From contig NW_017386038.1 in assembly GCF_000237925.1 (NCBI RefSeq), positions 1-64,000 on the forward strand: 64,000 bases of DNA, read 5' to 3'. Source of the stretch: Schistosoma mansoni. Its lineage: Eukaryota; Platyhelminthes; Trematoda; Strigeidida; Schistosomatidae. Under the pieces are notes generated by a model, which searched no databases, had not been told where the DNA came from, and saw only the letters and a list, made by a program, of their open reading frames with translations. Shown here one piece after another: positions 10,860 to 22,889 of the stretch. Within the stretch, counting starts at the first letter, position 1; each line of letters opens with the position of its first letter. A program made the position numbers and the translations under genes.

Positions 10860-13800
10860 ATGGAGTATGATAACGTTTTCCTGAGTGTTGCACAAAGCTG
10901 TGACAATGGAGTACAGGGATTGTTGGACGCCTTTTTTGGTTTCCTTTCCAGACGAACAGATTTTTATTATGGAGCTACTGAAAAAGACGCGAAACGTTTA
11001 GTTCTTGAGAATTTTACAAAACACCACGTAAGTTTCCATTTTTAGGAATTCAGTTCTCTAGAAAGTTCATATTTTCTTTAATTTCACCTTTGATACCCAG
11101 TATTTTTTTCATTACTACGCATACTATTACTAACTTTGTCACTGAGATTTCTCCAAGCAATTTTATTTATGATTAACTAATAAGTTCAGTGCAAAGTGTA
11201 TATAGACTAAAGTCAAACTAGAAGAATGTTATGATAAATGTACAATAAACAACTGGCTGGAAATGGACATAAACATACTCAAAGGTTGTTAAACACGAAT
11301 TTGTTTAATTATGTATAAATACTCACAAAGGATGACTTTGCGGAGAAAATATCAACCAGTCGTAATCAGCATAGATCTCACATGAGCCTTCTTTAGTTAG
11401 TTGCCATACCATAATACAACGATAAATTCAGCTAGATGAATAGTAGCAAAGGGGTCGAGATAGTTGTAATTTCAGCAACAATTAAAAAGATTGAACCTCG
11501 AAAATACGGTTCGGAGAAACACGAATTCATAAAATACCAGGTAATATTGGAATTAATCTGAAAGAAAATTAAATGGACATGTGCTACTAGGCGGATTTGG
11601 GGCCACAGCTATTAAGTGATCGGAATTAATGTGTTCATTCTTAGATAAACTTAGTTGTTATGATTTTACAATTTGCGCAAGAGCCCGACTTATTATAGTT
11701 AAAACAATTAAAGGTGTTAATCAAGTCATTTATCTAAATAGTTACACTACTCCTTAAGATGTTAGATGACATGGCTTGTAATCATCCTAAGTGGCGTGAA
11801 TGCATTTACTCTTTGTCTTTCAGATCATAAGCTTCAAAATTACCTAATTATTATCGGGCGAATTCATTTTTTCCACTCTAATTGTCTGTGCCTAATGTTT
11901 TATACTACTACTACTACTCACACTGTTACTACCCCTACTACTTTGTGATTTGTGTTGACATTTTCTTCTCGTGTTAATGTGATGTGACAACTTGAACCCA
12001 TGCACATATATGCCAGGTCCCACGTTGCATGTGACGGACTGTCTTCGATTGTATATTGAGAATTGTTGCCGATAACTACTGACTCATCTGTTTCACCCTA
12101 CCAGCATTTCATCACGTTACAATAGTTCTTGGTTTACAACATTCATTCAAAAGGGCTACGTATATCGAACTGCTACTTTATGACTCATGCAATATTAAAT
12201 TGTGAGTGAGTTTGGGCACGGAGTTGACCAATGTAGATAAAAGGCAACTTTAAGTGGGACATTATTATTCGCTTGTCAAGTCCCAGTTATTTTTCGTTGC
12301 ACAGTTCTATTCAGCTGGCCTATCTTAACAGTCCAATTTCTCTTAACAACTGTGAATCAACAATGTGTGAAGTACCATTTATAGCACCCCTCACTGTACG
12401 GAGATTTTAGTCATATGTATTGCTTTGATTGTTAGACTGTTCATCATTGCTATTCAAAGGCATTTGATATTTTTTTCTGGAAATAAATAGGATGCTGCCT
12501 TAGCACGTCGTGAAGAAGAGAAGAAAGAATTACATGAGCGAGAGGAACGCGAACGTAAACGAAGAGAAGAAAAAAAGAAAGAAGCCATTATGGCGAATCT
12601 TGCCCCTCCAAAGGACTTAAGCAAAAGTTAGTGATATTTTTTTGTCAACTGTGAGCAGTACAATAAATATGAGTAATGCAATTTACTAAATTTGTAAGTA
12701 CGTGCATTAAAACCCTAAGTCATTTTCACCATTATTTAGAATAACAATACCAATCAGTTTGTCAAAGAAAACCTAATAGGTTGGAGTTTGTATACTTTTT
12801 TGTGATACTAATCAGGTGCTCAAACTGAAGCAGGTGATTTTCTTAAGGGGCCACACCCCGAGCCTCCGACCTAAAGGTCTGATCCACAAGGCAGTGGAGC
12901 ATCGTGAGGCGATGCAGTCCCATGGTAGCCGGTGACCAACAATTGGTTCATACGCCATTCGTTCCTTCAGGATACTGGAGCCCATGTTCACCATTGGTTT
13001 GGAATCAGGGTTTGCCAGCTCCCCTAGGTGGACTATCCGTGTCCACCAACCCGGTTAAAGCGCCGGACATTCGCTTTTTGTCCTCTCAATTTCGTAAACA
13101 ACACCCCCGCCACTTCATGTAATGTTAGGAAACCAGTAAACCATAGTTACAGTTGTGTATACTGGATGTATAATAGAATGATTGGTGCTATTAACCTCCT
13201 ACTGCTTAGTGTAAACTTCTTGCCAAATTCTTTTAAAAAATAATGGTAGTTGAAGACATTAGGTTGTACTTCTCAAAATCGATCACAATATCACCAAACG
13301 TTAAGCATTTTCTGCATTAAATCTAGCATTTAAATAATCCTATTGACACGCATCAGAACACTGAGCAGTGAGACTTTATAATCTAACTATCTAGTAAAAT
13401 ATCTATTATTTTTCCTGTCGCTTTTTTTATAGGAAAATCAAGTGTTATTATTCGTTTTGTGTAATACCTAGCTATCTGTTCATGGGCTCTCTCTGTCTAA
13501 TTCCTCTTCATTTTCTTTACCAAAAGCTGATAATTTAAATGGCACAAGTGAGGAACTGTCAGATACGTCCACACTACCACAAACAGAAACAAAACCACTT
13601 GAGAAAAGTGACCTGCCTAAACCAATCAAAGTTGGTTCTTCTCCTGATGATGAGGAAGAAGAGGAAGACAAGGGAAAATTGAAACCGAATGAAGGAAATG
13701 GTGCAGATCTGCCAAATTATAGCTGGACCCAGACACTGAGCGATGTTGATATAAAAATACCGACACGCGTAAGTTTTGTAATAAAATCGATACTTTGTTA

Positions 13801-16800
13801 TATTTTTATTTTTTGCTCACTTGACTTAATCCAAAAAATTATCTTCAAGATAAAACTAGCGAATGCATGTGCAATAAACTATTGTGGTCATTTTAAAGTA
13901 AACTGGATCATGGTTCTCCCCAGCCCCCAAATGCCCTGGTGCGGCTGAGAGTGGGGAGGACCCCCCCTCACTCGAGATGCTCTCACATAGCCACGCGTAT
14001 AAGGCCTCTGTCAGGGAAGTCCTACTCACTGCCTTCTCGTGGCGGGGGTTTGTTCACAAAATTGAGAGAACGGTAAGCGAATGTCCGGAGCTTTAACCGG
14101 GTTGGTGGACACGGAAAGTCCATCTAGGGGAGTTGGAAAACCTTGTTTATTTATTTATTTAAACACATAAATATTGGTACAAGGAAGCACCAAATACATA
14201 TGCGCCTCACAAATCTCATTTGATTTGTGTGAGGGCTGTGATACTGCTGAGGTGCCCAGACTGAAGCAGGTGGTTTTCTTAGGGGGCCACACCCGGAGCC
14301 TTTGACATGAAGGTCTAGTCCACAAGGCAATGGAGCATCGTAAGGAGATGCAGTCCCATGGTAGCCGGTGACCAACAATTGGTTCATACGCCATTCGTTC
14401 CTTCAGGATCCTGGAGCCCATGTGCACCATTGGTTTGGAATCAGGGTTTGCCAACTCCACTAGGTGGACTATCCGTGTCCACCAACCCGGTTAAAGCGCC
14501 GGACATTCGCTTTTCGTCCTCTCAATTTCGTAAACAACACCGGTGCCACGAGAAGGCAATGAGTAGGACTTCCCTGGCAGAGGCTATATATTCGCGTGGC
14601 CATATGAGAGCATTTCGAGAGGGAGAGCAGACTCTCCGCACTCTCGGCCGTACCAGGGCATTTGGGGGCCCTTGATTCCAAACCAATGGTGCATATGGAC
14701 TCCAGAATCAAATGGCGTATAAACCAATCGTTGGTCACCGGCTACCATGGGAATGCATCTCCTTACGATGCTTCACTGCCTTGTGGATCAGAAGTTTAGG
14801 TCAAAGGCTCGGGGTGTGGGCTGTTAAGGAAACCAGCTGTTTCGATCTGGACAGTATCATAGCCGTCACACAATTTTGTGGAGCATATGTATCTGGTGCC
14901 TCTTTGTACTAATATTTATATGTTCAAATAAATAATTCTCCGCAAGAATTATCTATCCTATGCTTGGAGAAGTAATTTTTTTCACTATCGGCTTATACAA
15001 TTTTTATTAATTTTACTATTCTGTAACATTTGGATGCAAAGAAGTTGTAAAGATTATTGCAGTTTAGTTTCATAAAATAAGAAGTGCCTTTGGCGAATCG
15101 TCTTTTCCAACATAATTAGTTTTACAGTTTATTTCATTTTCATAATTAGTTACCCCATACCATCAAATCCCGCGATGTCTATGTTGAAATTGCCAAAAAG
15201 CATATCAAAATTGGCTTAAAGAATCGTGAACCAATTTTATCAGGGAATTTGTATAATGAAGTTAAGGTAAGCAATCATTATTCATTGAACATTTTCTTTA
15301 GGATTTTTCTTTTCTTTTAAACTATGAATAGGAACGATTCATTTGGTCTCGAAATCATGTTTAGATTCGTTAAACAGATGAGTTAAGGTTCACTTTTTTT
15401 TTATCACTTTCACTTTGATCACACTAAACAGAATGCTATTAATTTTCTAATATTCTAATAGCGAATTAAAGACAAAGACCACTGATCTTCAACCCATCTT
15501 TTACATGCATAAGTCGAATAGAATCAGTTCAATCAATGAGACTATAATAATGAGGCTGCATATACTGTTGAAAATTAACTCCGTTAAATGACTTTAGAAA
15601 GAAACAGTTCTTGTTAACCCTTTCGTAGCACAATTTGTCTTTTGTTCCCCATGTGTGGTGTAATCATATTACTTTTGCCAATAGCTCTCATACGAGGCAT
15701 ATAATCATAATCTAGATTTGACAAACAGCTAGCATAGCCCGGACTTTATCAACACAAAAAGAAACATAGATTATGCCGCTCATAAAACAAGCCATTTTAT
15801 CCACTTCGTGGGTCTATTCGATAGTCTACTTAAGTTGTTTATGTTGCTATTTACTGACAAAAGTGAAATGCCACCTTTCTCGGACAACGACAGTCAGCTT
15901 GACCTTCTATGTATTTTGGTAGAACAATGGAAAGACGGGGTTGATCTGAAAAATGTGATATGTTTCCGCCATGCATTTTGAACAATATGATCACAAATAT
16001 CTTTAAAGGTATTTGTATATGAAAACTAATAACAGTCCATTAAAAGGCCGAATAAATATTAAGTAATTACTGGAAATCATGAGAAAAGAAATGACGTAAT
16101 GATAAGGAAAGAATAGGGATTTGTAACACCAAATTGGGCCGCAGAATGGATTATCAAAAACGCTTCAAAGTTACGAAAAATTGTTTTGTACACATAAAGG
16201 CGGTTTGAATTTCTTACTAGCTGAAACTCCTATAAATCTAAAAAATATGTCCTTAATAATTCATACACAACGTTCTAAAAGCTTCATTAAAGTTGGTTTC
16301 ACGACCCATTTCAAATGTTTTCCTACCAATGAACATAGTTTCTTATTCCCTACGTTTTTGGGAGCATTTGACATTAATCCTGAAGCCAGCCATTTAGGCA
16401 CATGTTCCATAACCTTTGATTGGATCATTCGACTACTCTTGATGTATGTGAATTGTTAAATACTGTGAGATGTAACGCCATCGCTTGTGCGATGTCTGAA
16501 CCTGTATAGAATCATGTGCGTAGGTTTTTCCATAACATTCTATTCAGTTTCCTAGTATTTTTTTCTCGATGGTTGATTTTATTCTGTCTCAAAATTATGT
16601 TATCTGACCCCAAAATAAAATTAACAAAAGTTTAAATAGTACCATATAGCACTATGCAAACTAGTGTTAATTTAATGTCGGTTATTTATTTACTCTGTAG
16701 AAGTGGTTTACATTAAGTCACGAAACAGAAATACAATTTATTAATAAATAGTTGAATTTATTATCCAAAAATCAACTCAGACTGTTGCAGCACTCGCTTA

Positions 16801-17639
16801 CTTACTTCCGCCTGTTACTCCCAATGGAGCATAAGCCGTCAACCAGCATTCCCCAACCCAGCACTTGCTTAGGAGCAGTTTAAATCATATAGTAGGATAG
16901 GTGTGTTTGTATAAACCATGAAAGTATCGTTATAAAGATGAAAATTTATTCGGTAAAACATTGAAAGCTTGATGTAATTTAATAATTCAAATTAAAGATT
17001 TAAACACTATCAAAATAGAAGGTATCACTATCACTAAAAGACCTCATTTAACATGAATGACAAATCTTTATGTTTCACTGTACAGAAAGTAAATATATTT
17101 CAAGGATTCCAATAGTAATCGCTTCTAACTACAATCTTTATTGACTACATGTAATTTGTGGTAAGTAGTACGTATATTATTTCGCCTATGCTTATAGCTA
17201 CGTAACGAACAAAAGTCGGTCACCTTCCATTCATTGCGTTTAGCATAATTTAATTTTATTTCAATGAGGGTTGTAGACTTTTTTGTTTTAAATGAGAGAA
17301 ATACATTGGAAATGTTTTTACTAGACTGAAGAATGTGTATGGAGTCTTGTGGATGGTATCACGATACTCGTCCACTTAGAGAAAACCAACAAAATGGAAT
17401 GGTGGAGTCGTATCTGTGATGGTGAACCGGAAATGAATACACGTAAAGTTCAACCGGAAAATTCCAAACTCTCTGATTTAGACGGTGAAACTCGATCTAT
17501 GGTTGAAAAAATGATGTATGACCAACGTCAAAAAGAGCTTGGTCTGCCAACATCCGAAGATCAGAAGAAACAAGAAATGTTGAAAAAGTTTATGGCTGCT
17601 CATCCAGAAATGGATTTTTCCAAATGTAAATTTTCTTAA
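10860..17639 (+). CDS. NUDC: NudC, dynein-associated HSP90 co-chaperone
   Basis: Five exons rebuild a complete 325-residue protein (human NUDC 331): 10860-11027, 12491-12626, 13527-13768, 15150-15266, 17325-17639. All junctions keep frame and have GT/AG ends. The third acceptor (13526) follows a long pyrimidine tract and is the only one that keeps frame. Residues 1-56 are the NudC N-terminal domain ([14 protein letters not shown]). Residues 57-101 are a charged [19 protein letters not shown] helix, probably coiled coil. An acidic linker ([11 protein letters not shown]) follows. Residues 166 to about 255 form the CS/p23-like domain, starting [16 protein letters not shown] and including GNLYNEVK and [14 protein letters not shown]. 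The C-terminal signature [20 protein letters not shown] and [12 protein letters not shown] is near-identical to animal NudC. NudC acts in cytoplasm and at centrosomes, stabilising LIS1 and dynein-related clients. Introns 2-4 carry retroposon copies. Confidence 0.96.
11028..12490 (+). other. NudC intron 1
   Basis: GT at 11028 and AG at 12489-12490. AT-rich; includes a short run of ACT triplets near 11906-11945. A piece near 11945-12080 resembles the SR2-like 3' region (GATGTGACAACTTGAACCCATGCAC and onward), a decayed RTE tail. No gene inside. Confidence 0.6.
12815..13126 (-). mobile_element. R500 retroposon, partial
   Basis: Partial copy of the ~500-bp dispersed retroposon (called R500 here), antisense to NudC in intron 2. 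Shares CACAAGGCAGTGGAGCATCG and CCATGGTAGCCGGTGACCAA with the full copies at 14145-14671, 34350-34885, 40760-41278 and 59270-59775. Lacks both ends. Confidence 0.8.
13923..14144 (+). mobile_element. R500 retroposon, 5' half, split by a nested copy
   Basis: Begins GCCCCCAAATGCCCTGGTGC, the sense 5' end of R500, and runs to GGAAAACCTTG, where the next R500 copy is inserted. It resumes at 14672. Confidence 0.8.
14145..14671 (-). mobile_element. R500 retroposon, full length, nested
   Basis: Complete copy in antisense: starts with the tail TTTATTTATTTATTTAAACA and ends GCATTTGGGGGC. Inserted into the opposite-strand R500 copy (13923-14144 plus 14672-14937); CCTTG occurs at both junctions as a probable short target duplication. 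Short frames within it are repeated in all copies but are not conserved as one long protein. Confidence 0.8.
14672..14937 (+). mobile_element. R500 retroposon, 3' half of the split copy
   Basis: Continues the copy from 13923-14144: starts CCTTGATTCCAAACCAATGG and ends with the AATATTTATATGTTCAAATAAATAA tail region. Confidence 0.75.
16620..16760. repeat. Foldback element, single arm
   Basis: AGTGTTAATTTAATGTCGGTT, then ACTCTGTAGAAGTGGTTTACA, then AAGTCACGAAACAGAAATAC match the right arm of the foldback element at 32643-32783 with substitutions. Confidence 0.6.
16793..16865 (-). mobile_element. RTE-like LINE 3' end
   Basis: CTTACTTACTTCCGCCTGTTAC, then GAGCATAAGCCGTCAACCAG, is the reverse complement of the 3' end seen at 2490-2545 and 55440-55500. 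Confidence 0.65.
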
Positions 17640-18035
17640 GTTTATGTTAATTTGAACTGCTGAAGAAACACAATCTTTTTGGTATTATTATATGATCAAA
17701 AAAGAAACTTTCACATCAAATATGGGTATTTTGATGTTCACAATTCTCATTTTATTCGAGGGAAGTAAGGAAAGACAACTTGTTAATAGTTTTGGTATGC
17801 TTACTACTCTAATTGATTCGTCGTTAGAATTTTTTGATGCATTAAGTTTGTTTGTGTAGTCTGAATTTTCACTGCATACTGAAAGTTTGAACTTAACGAG
17901 AAATTTGTTATGATCAGTTTTCCTGACTCAGCCAACTACAAAATAAGACCAGGTACATATATGCATCACCAAATTCATAGAAGTAGTTACTTCAGTGGTG
18001 TTAATATATAAAAGAAATACTGCATAATAGGATCC
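17640..18035. other. NudC 3' flank
   Basis: Presumed 3' UTR and flank of NudC. No canonical AATAAA is obvious close to the stop. Nothing else seen. Confidence 0.4.
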
Positions 18036-19735
18036 GGACTGTTGCTGCTACCTTGACGTGGTGGTCAGGCTTGCATATCGTAATGAACCGATCGAGCTAT
18101 ACTGACTGGAACAATCGTCTCTCAAAGTCGTACCAGGCCAGACAGGTCGGTCGAAGAGCGGTAAGACTAAAAGCAGCAAACCCAAGGTCTGAGGGCGAAG
18201 TCGTACTACCGACTGTACAGAGGTGTGACAATAGTAAGGCGTTTCCTTCAGACAACCGGCGTAACAACGATGCGGCCTTCCCACAAGGATATGCGCCACA
18301 TAAATCATTCGATTTGTGGGAGGGCTGGGATACTGCCCGGATGCCCAGGCCTAAACAGGTGATTTTCTTTCAGGGTCACACCCAGAGCCTTTGACCTGAA
18401 GGTCCACAAGGCAGTAAAGCGACTTAGGGAGATGTAGTTCCATGGTAGCCAGTAACCAACTATAGGTTTATATGCCATTTGTCTCAGGATCCTGGAGCCC
18501 ATGTGCACCATTGGTTTGGAATCAGGGTTTTCCAACTCCCCTAGATAAACTTTCCGTGTCCACCGAACCGGTAAAAGCGCCAGTCATCAGCTTTTCGCTC
18601 TCTCAATTCCGTCAACAACACCGGTGTCACGAGGAGGCAGTGAGTAGGACTTCCCTGGCAGTGGTTGTATCCATGTGAAACATTTTGAGAGATGACTCTC
18701 CCCACTCTTGGCCGTACCAGGGTATTTGAGGGCCTCGGGTGGCCCATAACCCAGATTCCTTTCCAGGTACCTTTAGAAGAATCCTTCCACGGTGTGGACC
18801 ACCGGGAATTGGTAACTGCCCTCATACCTTTAACAGAACTCAAGACTAATGTATTCATAATCAACTTCTCTCTTCAATTCCTATTATTCCCCTTACCTAA
18901 GCTTCCTGGTCAAGTGTCGCCATGACCAATGATTCTAATACGCGAAATACTGTTCCAAGCCTACTAAAACCTCGCTCCAAACTGCACATTGGAGCCTTCA
19001 ACGTACGCACCCTGTGTCAAGTCAGTCAGCAGGTCACCTCGGTTAAGACCCTAGAATCTCGTTCCATCGATGTATGCTGTGTCTCCGAAGCACGCATGCA
19101 GGATTCTAGTGTAGTCATCATTAACTTGACCTCACGTCGCCGAAAAGGGGACACGACGAGATACACCCTCCGTGTATCCGGCGACCTGATAGCTAATACT
19201 CAAGGACTGGTGGGTGTAGGTATAGCACTAAATACGAGAGCAGAACAAGCACTTTAAGAATGGATCTCTGTTAACAATCACCTATGTGCTACTTGGCTAA
19301 ACGACTCTGTAAGAACTCGAAAGGATAGGAACACACGTCGTTTCCTTCTCGTCATTTCTGCCTACGCTCACACTGACTACAGCCTGGATGGAATGAAATA
19401 TGACTTTTACAGAAAACTTTCCGAACATCTTAAAGCTAAACGCTCAGACATAGTACTCGTAGCAGTGATTTTAATGCCCAAGTAGGTAGCCTAAACCAAA
19501 CAGAAAGACACTTCAGTGGGTGTTTTAGTACTAATTATTGTTAGCTTTATTCAATATTATATTTTTGGTACAAAATAAAATTCCCGGTTCAGCGAACGGA
19601 TAATGGTGATCGTCTGCTACAACTGTTCTCAGACAATCGTTTATTTTTAGCAAGCACTAATTTGAGGCATAAGGAAAGGCACCGTCTAACATAGCGACCC
19701 CCTGAACCAAGCCAACAACGGATTCAAATAAACCA
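18036..19735 (+). mobile_element. SR2-like RTE LINE, 5' leader and endonuclease
   Basis: 5' part of an RTE element. A leader (18036-18920) starts near GCTGCTACCTTGACGTGG. The endonuclease starts at 18922: IGAFNVRTLCQVSQQVTSV, then SIDVCCVSEARMQ (catalytic Glu region), GLVGVGIAL, a broken SDIVLVAVILMPK replacing the usual SDIVVLAGDFNAQ, and later NGDRLLQLFSDNRLF. Stops at 19257 and after, plus about 60 bp of extra sequence near 19530-19590, make it defective. The leader segment 18300-18735 is homologous to the R500 retroposon in antisense. It meets a minus-strand RT half at about 19738. Confidence 0.8.
18300..18735 (-). repeat. R500-homologous segment inside the RTE leader
   Basis: The RTE 5' leader contains diverged versions of the R500 landmarks in order: ATTCGATTTGTGGGAGGGCT, TGACCTGAAGGTCCACAAGG, CCATTGGTTTGGAATCAGGG, GTGAGTAGGACTTCCCTGGC and GGCCGTACCAGGG. 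It runs straight into the endonuclease leader, so the homology appears to belong to the LINE. Confidence 0.65.
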
Positions 19736-19737
19736 TA

Positions 19738-21120
19738 TGTTAGGATATAACACAGGGAGAAAGAATTAGTTCGTAGGAAGAAATGTATAAAGTAATATTA
19801 ATCTCACGGTTTAAGGGAAGATAAAGAGTGTATACACCTACGCCATTGTGGTCGATTCTCAGCGATATCACCCAGAGTTTCCGCCAACCACTGGTTACAA
19901 TAGTCGCAAAGACCCCAACCAAGTAGTCTGCATCTACCAACATGGCTCAGACTAGAAGTTAGTGACTTTGAGGACTCATGTCACATTTTGATTTGGCTGC
20001 CCTTGAATTTCTTCCAACAACCTTCAACACTAGTCAGCATTGCGCGTCGTGGTGATCGGTGTTCAGACATACGTAACACGTGGCCCAACGACCTCATCAA
20101 CTGATTTACCATCATTGTCTGATACCCTGAATCTGATTCCACTGATACATATCCGGTGATCTCAGCAGATACGATCAATATTTTTAAGAAATCTGACCAG
20201 TAACTTGTGAGTATCTTCTACTCTTACTGGCCATGTTTCGCAGCCGTAAAGTATGACAGAGAGAACTGCTGCGCAGTATACTCGCCCCTTAGTCGATGGA
20301 TATCTTGCCTTCACCATAGGTGATGTAAGTTGGCAAAAGCCAAACGAGCTGATCAGACTTCCAAGACAAGTGAAGTTGTCCACGCGTTCGACTACTTCAC
20401 TCCCTATCCTTAGTTCAGGTGTTGACGCACGCCAGTTCTAGAGTAACAATTTACATTTAGAGGGGGAGAAACGCATTCCAAATATCCTGGCGGTTACTCA
20501 GTGCTACCAAAAGACTGCATTTTGTCAGCGTCTTCACCAAACAGGACTATGTCGTCTGCGTATTCTAAGTCGATAAGTGGACCTCCTGGTAGGAGATCAA
20601 TTCCTGAGAATCCAGTTGAAGAGTGTTATTTCCAGCAATAGGTCTATAATGAATTTAAACAAAAATGGGGATAGTGGACAGCCTTGACGGACACCACTTA
20701 AGGTTTTAAAATCAGATGAAAGTTCGTCATAAGCTCTCACTCGACTAGCAGTGTTCGAGTAAAGAGCTTTCACAAGGTTTATGTACTTCTGAGGTACACC
20801 TTTCAATGACACCGCCACAGAGCCTCTCGGTCAACAGAGTTAAATGCTGCTCTTAAATCAGCAAAAACTATCATTGTTCTAAAACCTGACGGATAGTGAA
20901 TATGTGGTCGATGCAGCCACGACCAGGTCTAAAGCCAGCCTGATTTTCTCGTGTTTGCAGCTCACAAGTCTTTGTTAGGCGTCCGATAACTACCGAGGCT
21001 AGTATTTTAGATGCTATATTAGTCAACCTAATCTCTCTATGGTTACCACAGGATGATTTTGACCCTCTTTTCCTGACTGTCAAGGGTCATTTCTTCACAC
21101 CTAAAGAACTCGGTTGTTTC
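19738..21120 (-). mobile_element. SR2-like RTE LINE, reverse transcriptase half
   Basis: Minus-strand decayed RT. From right to left: ENQAGFRPGRGCIDHIFTIRQ (near 20950), then LKGVPQKYINLVKALY and LSGVRQGCPLSPFLF at 20818-20690, the thumb with VILYGCETWPVRVEDTHKLL at 20300-20200, and LGHVLRMSEHRSPRRAMLTS at 20090-20030. The motif C segment between is frame-broken. Several stops. The 3' end lies near 19740. Confidence 0.8.
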
Positions 21121-21329
21121 TACCTAAAAGCGTCTGATGGTTTTATAGTAGTTGGGTCACAAATGTTTCCTAACATAATGGTATTACTAAATGAATCTTA
21201 AGAACTGCTAAATGATAACTCTTTACAGTATACCGCAAGGTAAGACTTAATTGTTGTTAAATCGTACTACCTTGTAAACTTTCAGTTTGTAGTTGTTCAT
21301 GAATTCGAGAAACTAGTATACCACTGAAT

Positions 21330-21711
21330 ACTGCTATCTGCCTAGCCCAGCCAGTTAAGTCAAGAACACAAATCTCAGCTTCTGCGGTACCAATCATTTA
21401 TTTTAAATATACTGGGTTTATATACCAATCAAACAGACCATATCGTACCATGAAATAAGAAACAACATCTGTACAGACTTAGCTAAATGTGACTGCGAAT
21501 AAGGGAGATAGTAATTGATAGACAGGGCATAACTCAAGAATGGTAAATCGTATAATAATAGCTCATAGGTCAAAATAAAACTTATAATAAGAGGGACATG
21601 AATATGAATAGTTTAGTTATTTAATAATTATACGATAAAAAATATACACATACTACTGGTCTATAAGTGGATCCCAAAGTTACCATTCATTATTCTTATC
21701 GGGACATAACA
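21330..21711 (+). mobile_element. Truncated solo LTR (LTR family B)
   Basis: Matches the 3' three-quarters of the solo LTR at 36070-36577: CTGCCTAGCCCAGCCAGTTAAG through CGGGACATAACA. The 5' portion is replaced by unrelated sequence. Confidence 0.7.
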
Positions 21712-21847
21712 CCAGAGTAGCTATATATACAAGTCAGAATATATATATGCTAAAATCAATCTTTCCGGCTATTTCACCATTGTCTTCGGACGACAGGCTT
21801 TTCCAACCATGAGGTGCTCTATTTTCTTCGTATCAATTTTCCTATAC

Positions 21848-21930
21848 TTAGCTGAGCCGGTGGCCTAATGGTTGGGGTGTTCGACTGCTAGTCACCAAGT
21901 TCTTGGTTCGAGACCCGCTCCACCTATTAG
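21848..21930 (+). repeat. tRNA-like SINE head
   Basis: GAGCCGGTGGCCTAATGG acts as box A and TTGGTTCGAGACC as box B at about 50 nt spacing, with ends that can pair as an acceptor stem. The anticodon arm does not fold cleanly, so this is read as a tRNA-derived SINE head, not a tRNA gene. Confidence 0.45.
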
Positions 21931-22239
21931 CCACTTATTATCACTGACCCTCACACTCAGAAGCTGTTGAAGTTCAAAGATAGTCCCCTCCGTACATTTT
22001 TCTGACAAAACGTACCTTCCCAATCAGCCATTTGTACTACATTAAATCCTAAGGTTTAGAAAACGAAGCATATCATGTTCTATCGCAAATCTAGTATAAT
22101 ATTCAAATGTGCTACATTGAGAAGTTTCAATGTACGAGAAGCATGTTGATAATCATTACAGGCAACACATTTATCATCAACGTTGTACATTTGATTACTG
22201 TTCTCATCACCGTTTATTTTCCATAAATATATCAACCAA

Positions 22240-22690
22240 GTTTGGACTCGCCGGAGCTACCAAAAGCCACTACATCAATTTGACGACATAGAACCTGGTA
22301 CGTATGTACATCGGCTAGGGTTGTCATACCCCATTAGCCCAGAGACAAAGTCATCAGACCAAATCCTAGAATAGTAGAGGTAGTAACAGTATCAGTAGTA
22401 ATTGTGAGTAGGTAAGAAAGAAAATAGTGAAATAAAAAGGGTTTTCAGGAATTTAGAATTTGGGGAAGATAAAGGATGCAATTGCGCCATTGCAAACAAC
22501 TTCAAGACATGCCATTCAAGCCTCTAACCACTGGTAACAACAATCACACGGATCTCAACCATGTAGTCTATATCTATTAACTCAATCCAATGGTCAGTGA
22601 CCTCATTGACAGATGCCATGTCCTGGTTTGGCTGTCTCTAGCTTTTAGCCTACTTCTACACTAAACAACGCCATCATACACAAGCAATAT
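22240..22690 (-). mobile_element. SR2-like RTE LINE 3' fragment
   Basis: Reverse complement of the SR2-like 3' end: GGTACGTATGTACATCGGCT, TGCGCCATTGCAAAC and CCATGTCCTGGTTTGGCTGT all recur in the other copies. Non-coding remnant. Confidence 0.7.
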
Positions 22691-22889
22691 GATTCAAAGA
22701 CGAATACGTAGATTTTTACTTCGAAAATGAGTTGCACAGAAGAGTGCGAATTTCCAATGCCTTTGTCACACATGTTAGTGTTTTTCTTATACATGCACTG
22801 AACGGTTAGTGTTAAAGATTGCTGTGTATTTTTCTTGCGTTAAATGAATCTTACCTTACTTTGTCACTGAAAATAAATTCATAAGTAGT

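Larger units (their letters stand above)
15267..17324 (+). other. NudC intron 4
   Basis: GT at 15267, AG at 17323-17324. Contains a foldback-arm fragment (16620-16760) and the 3' end of an RTE-like element on the minus strand (16793-16865). The remainder, including the frame at 16181-16459, shows no recognised motif. Confidence 0.6.

Noticed and set aside
18053-18394. Open frame of 113 codons
   Set aside because: Falls in the RTE leader and R500-homologous segment; no protein similarity.
21848-21930. Possible tRNA gene
   Set aside because: Box A/B present, but the anticodon arm does not fold; read as a SINE head.
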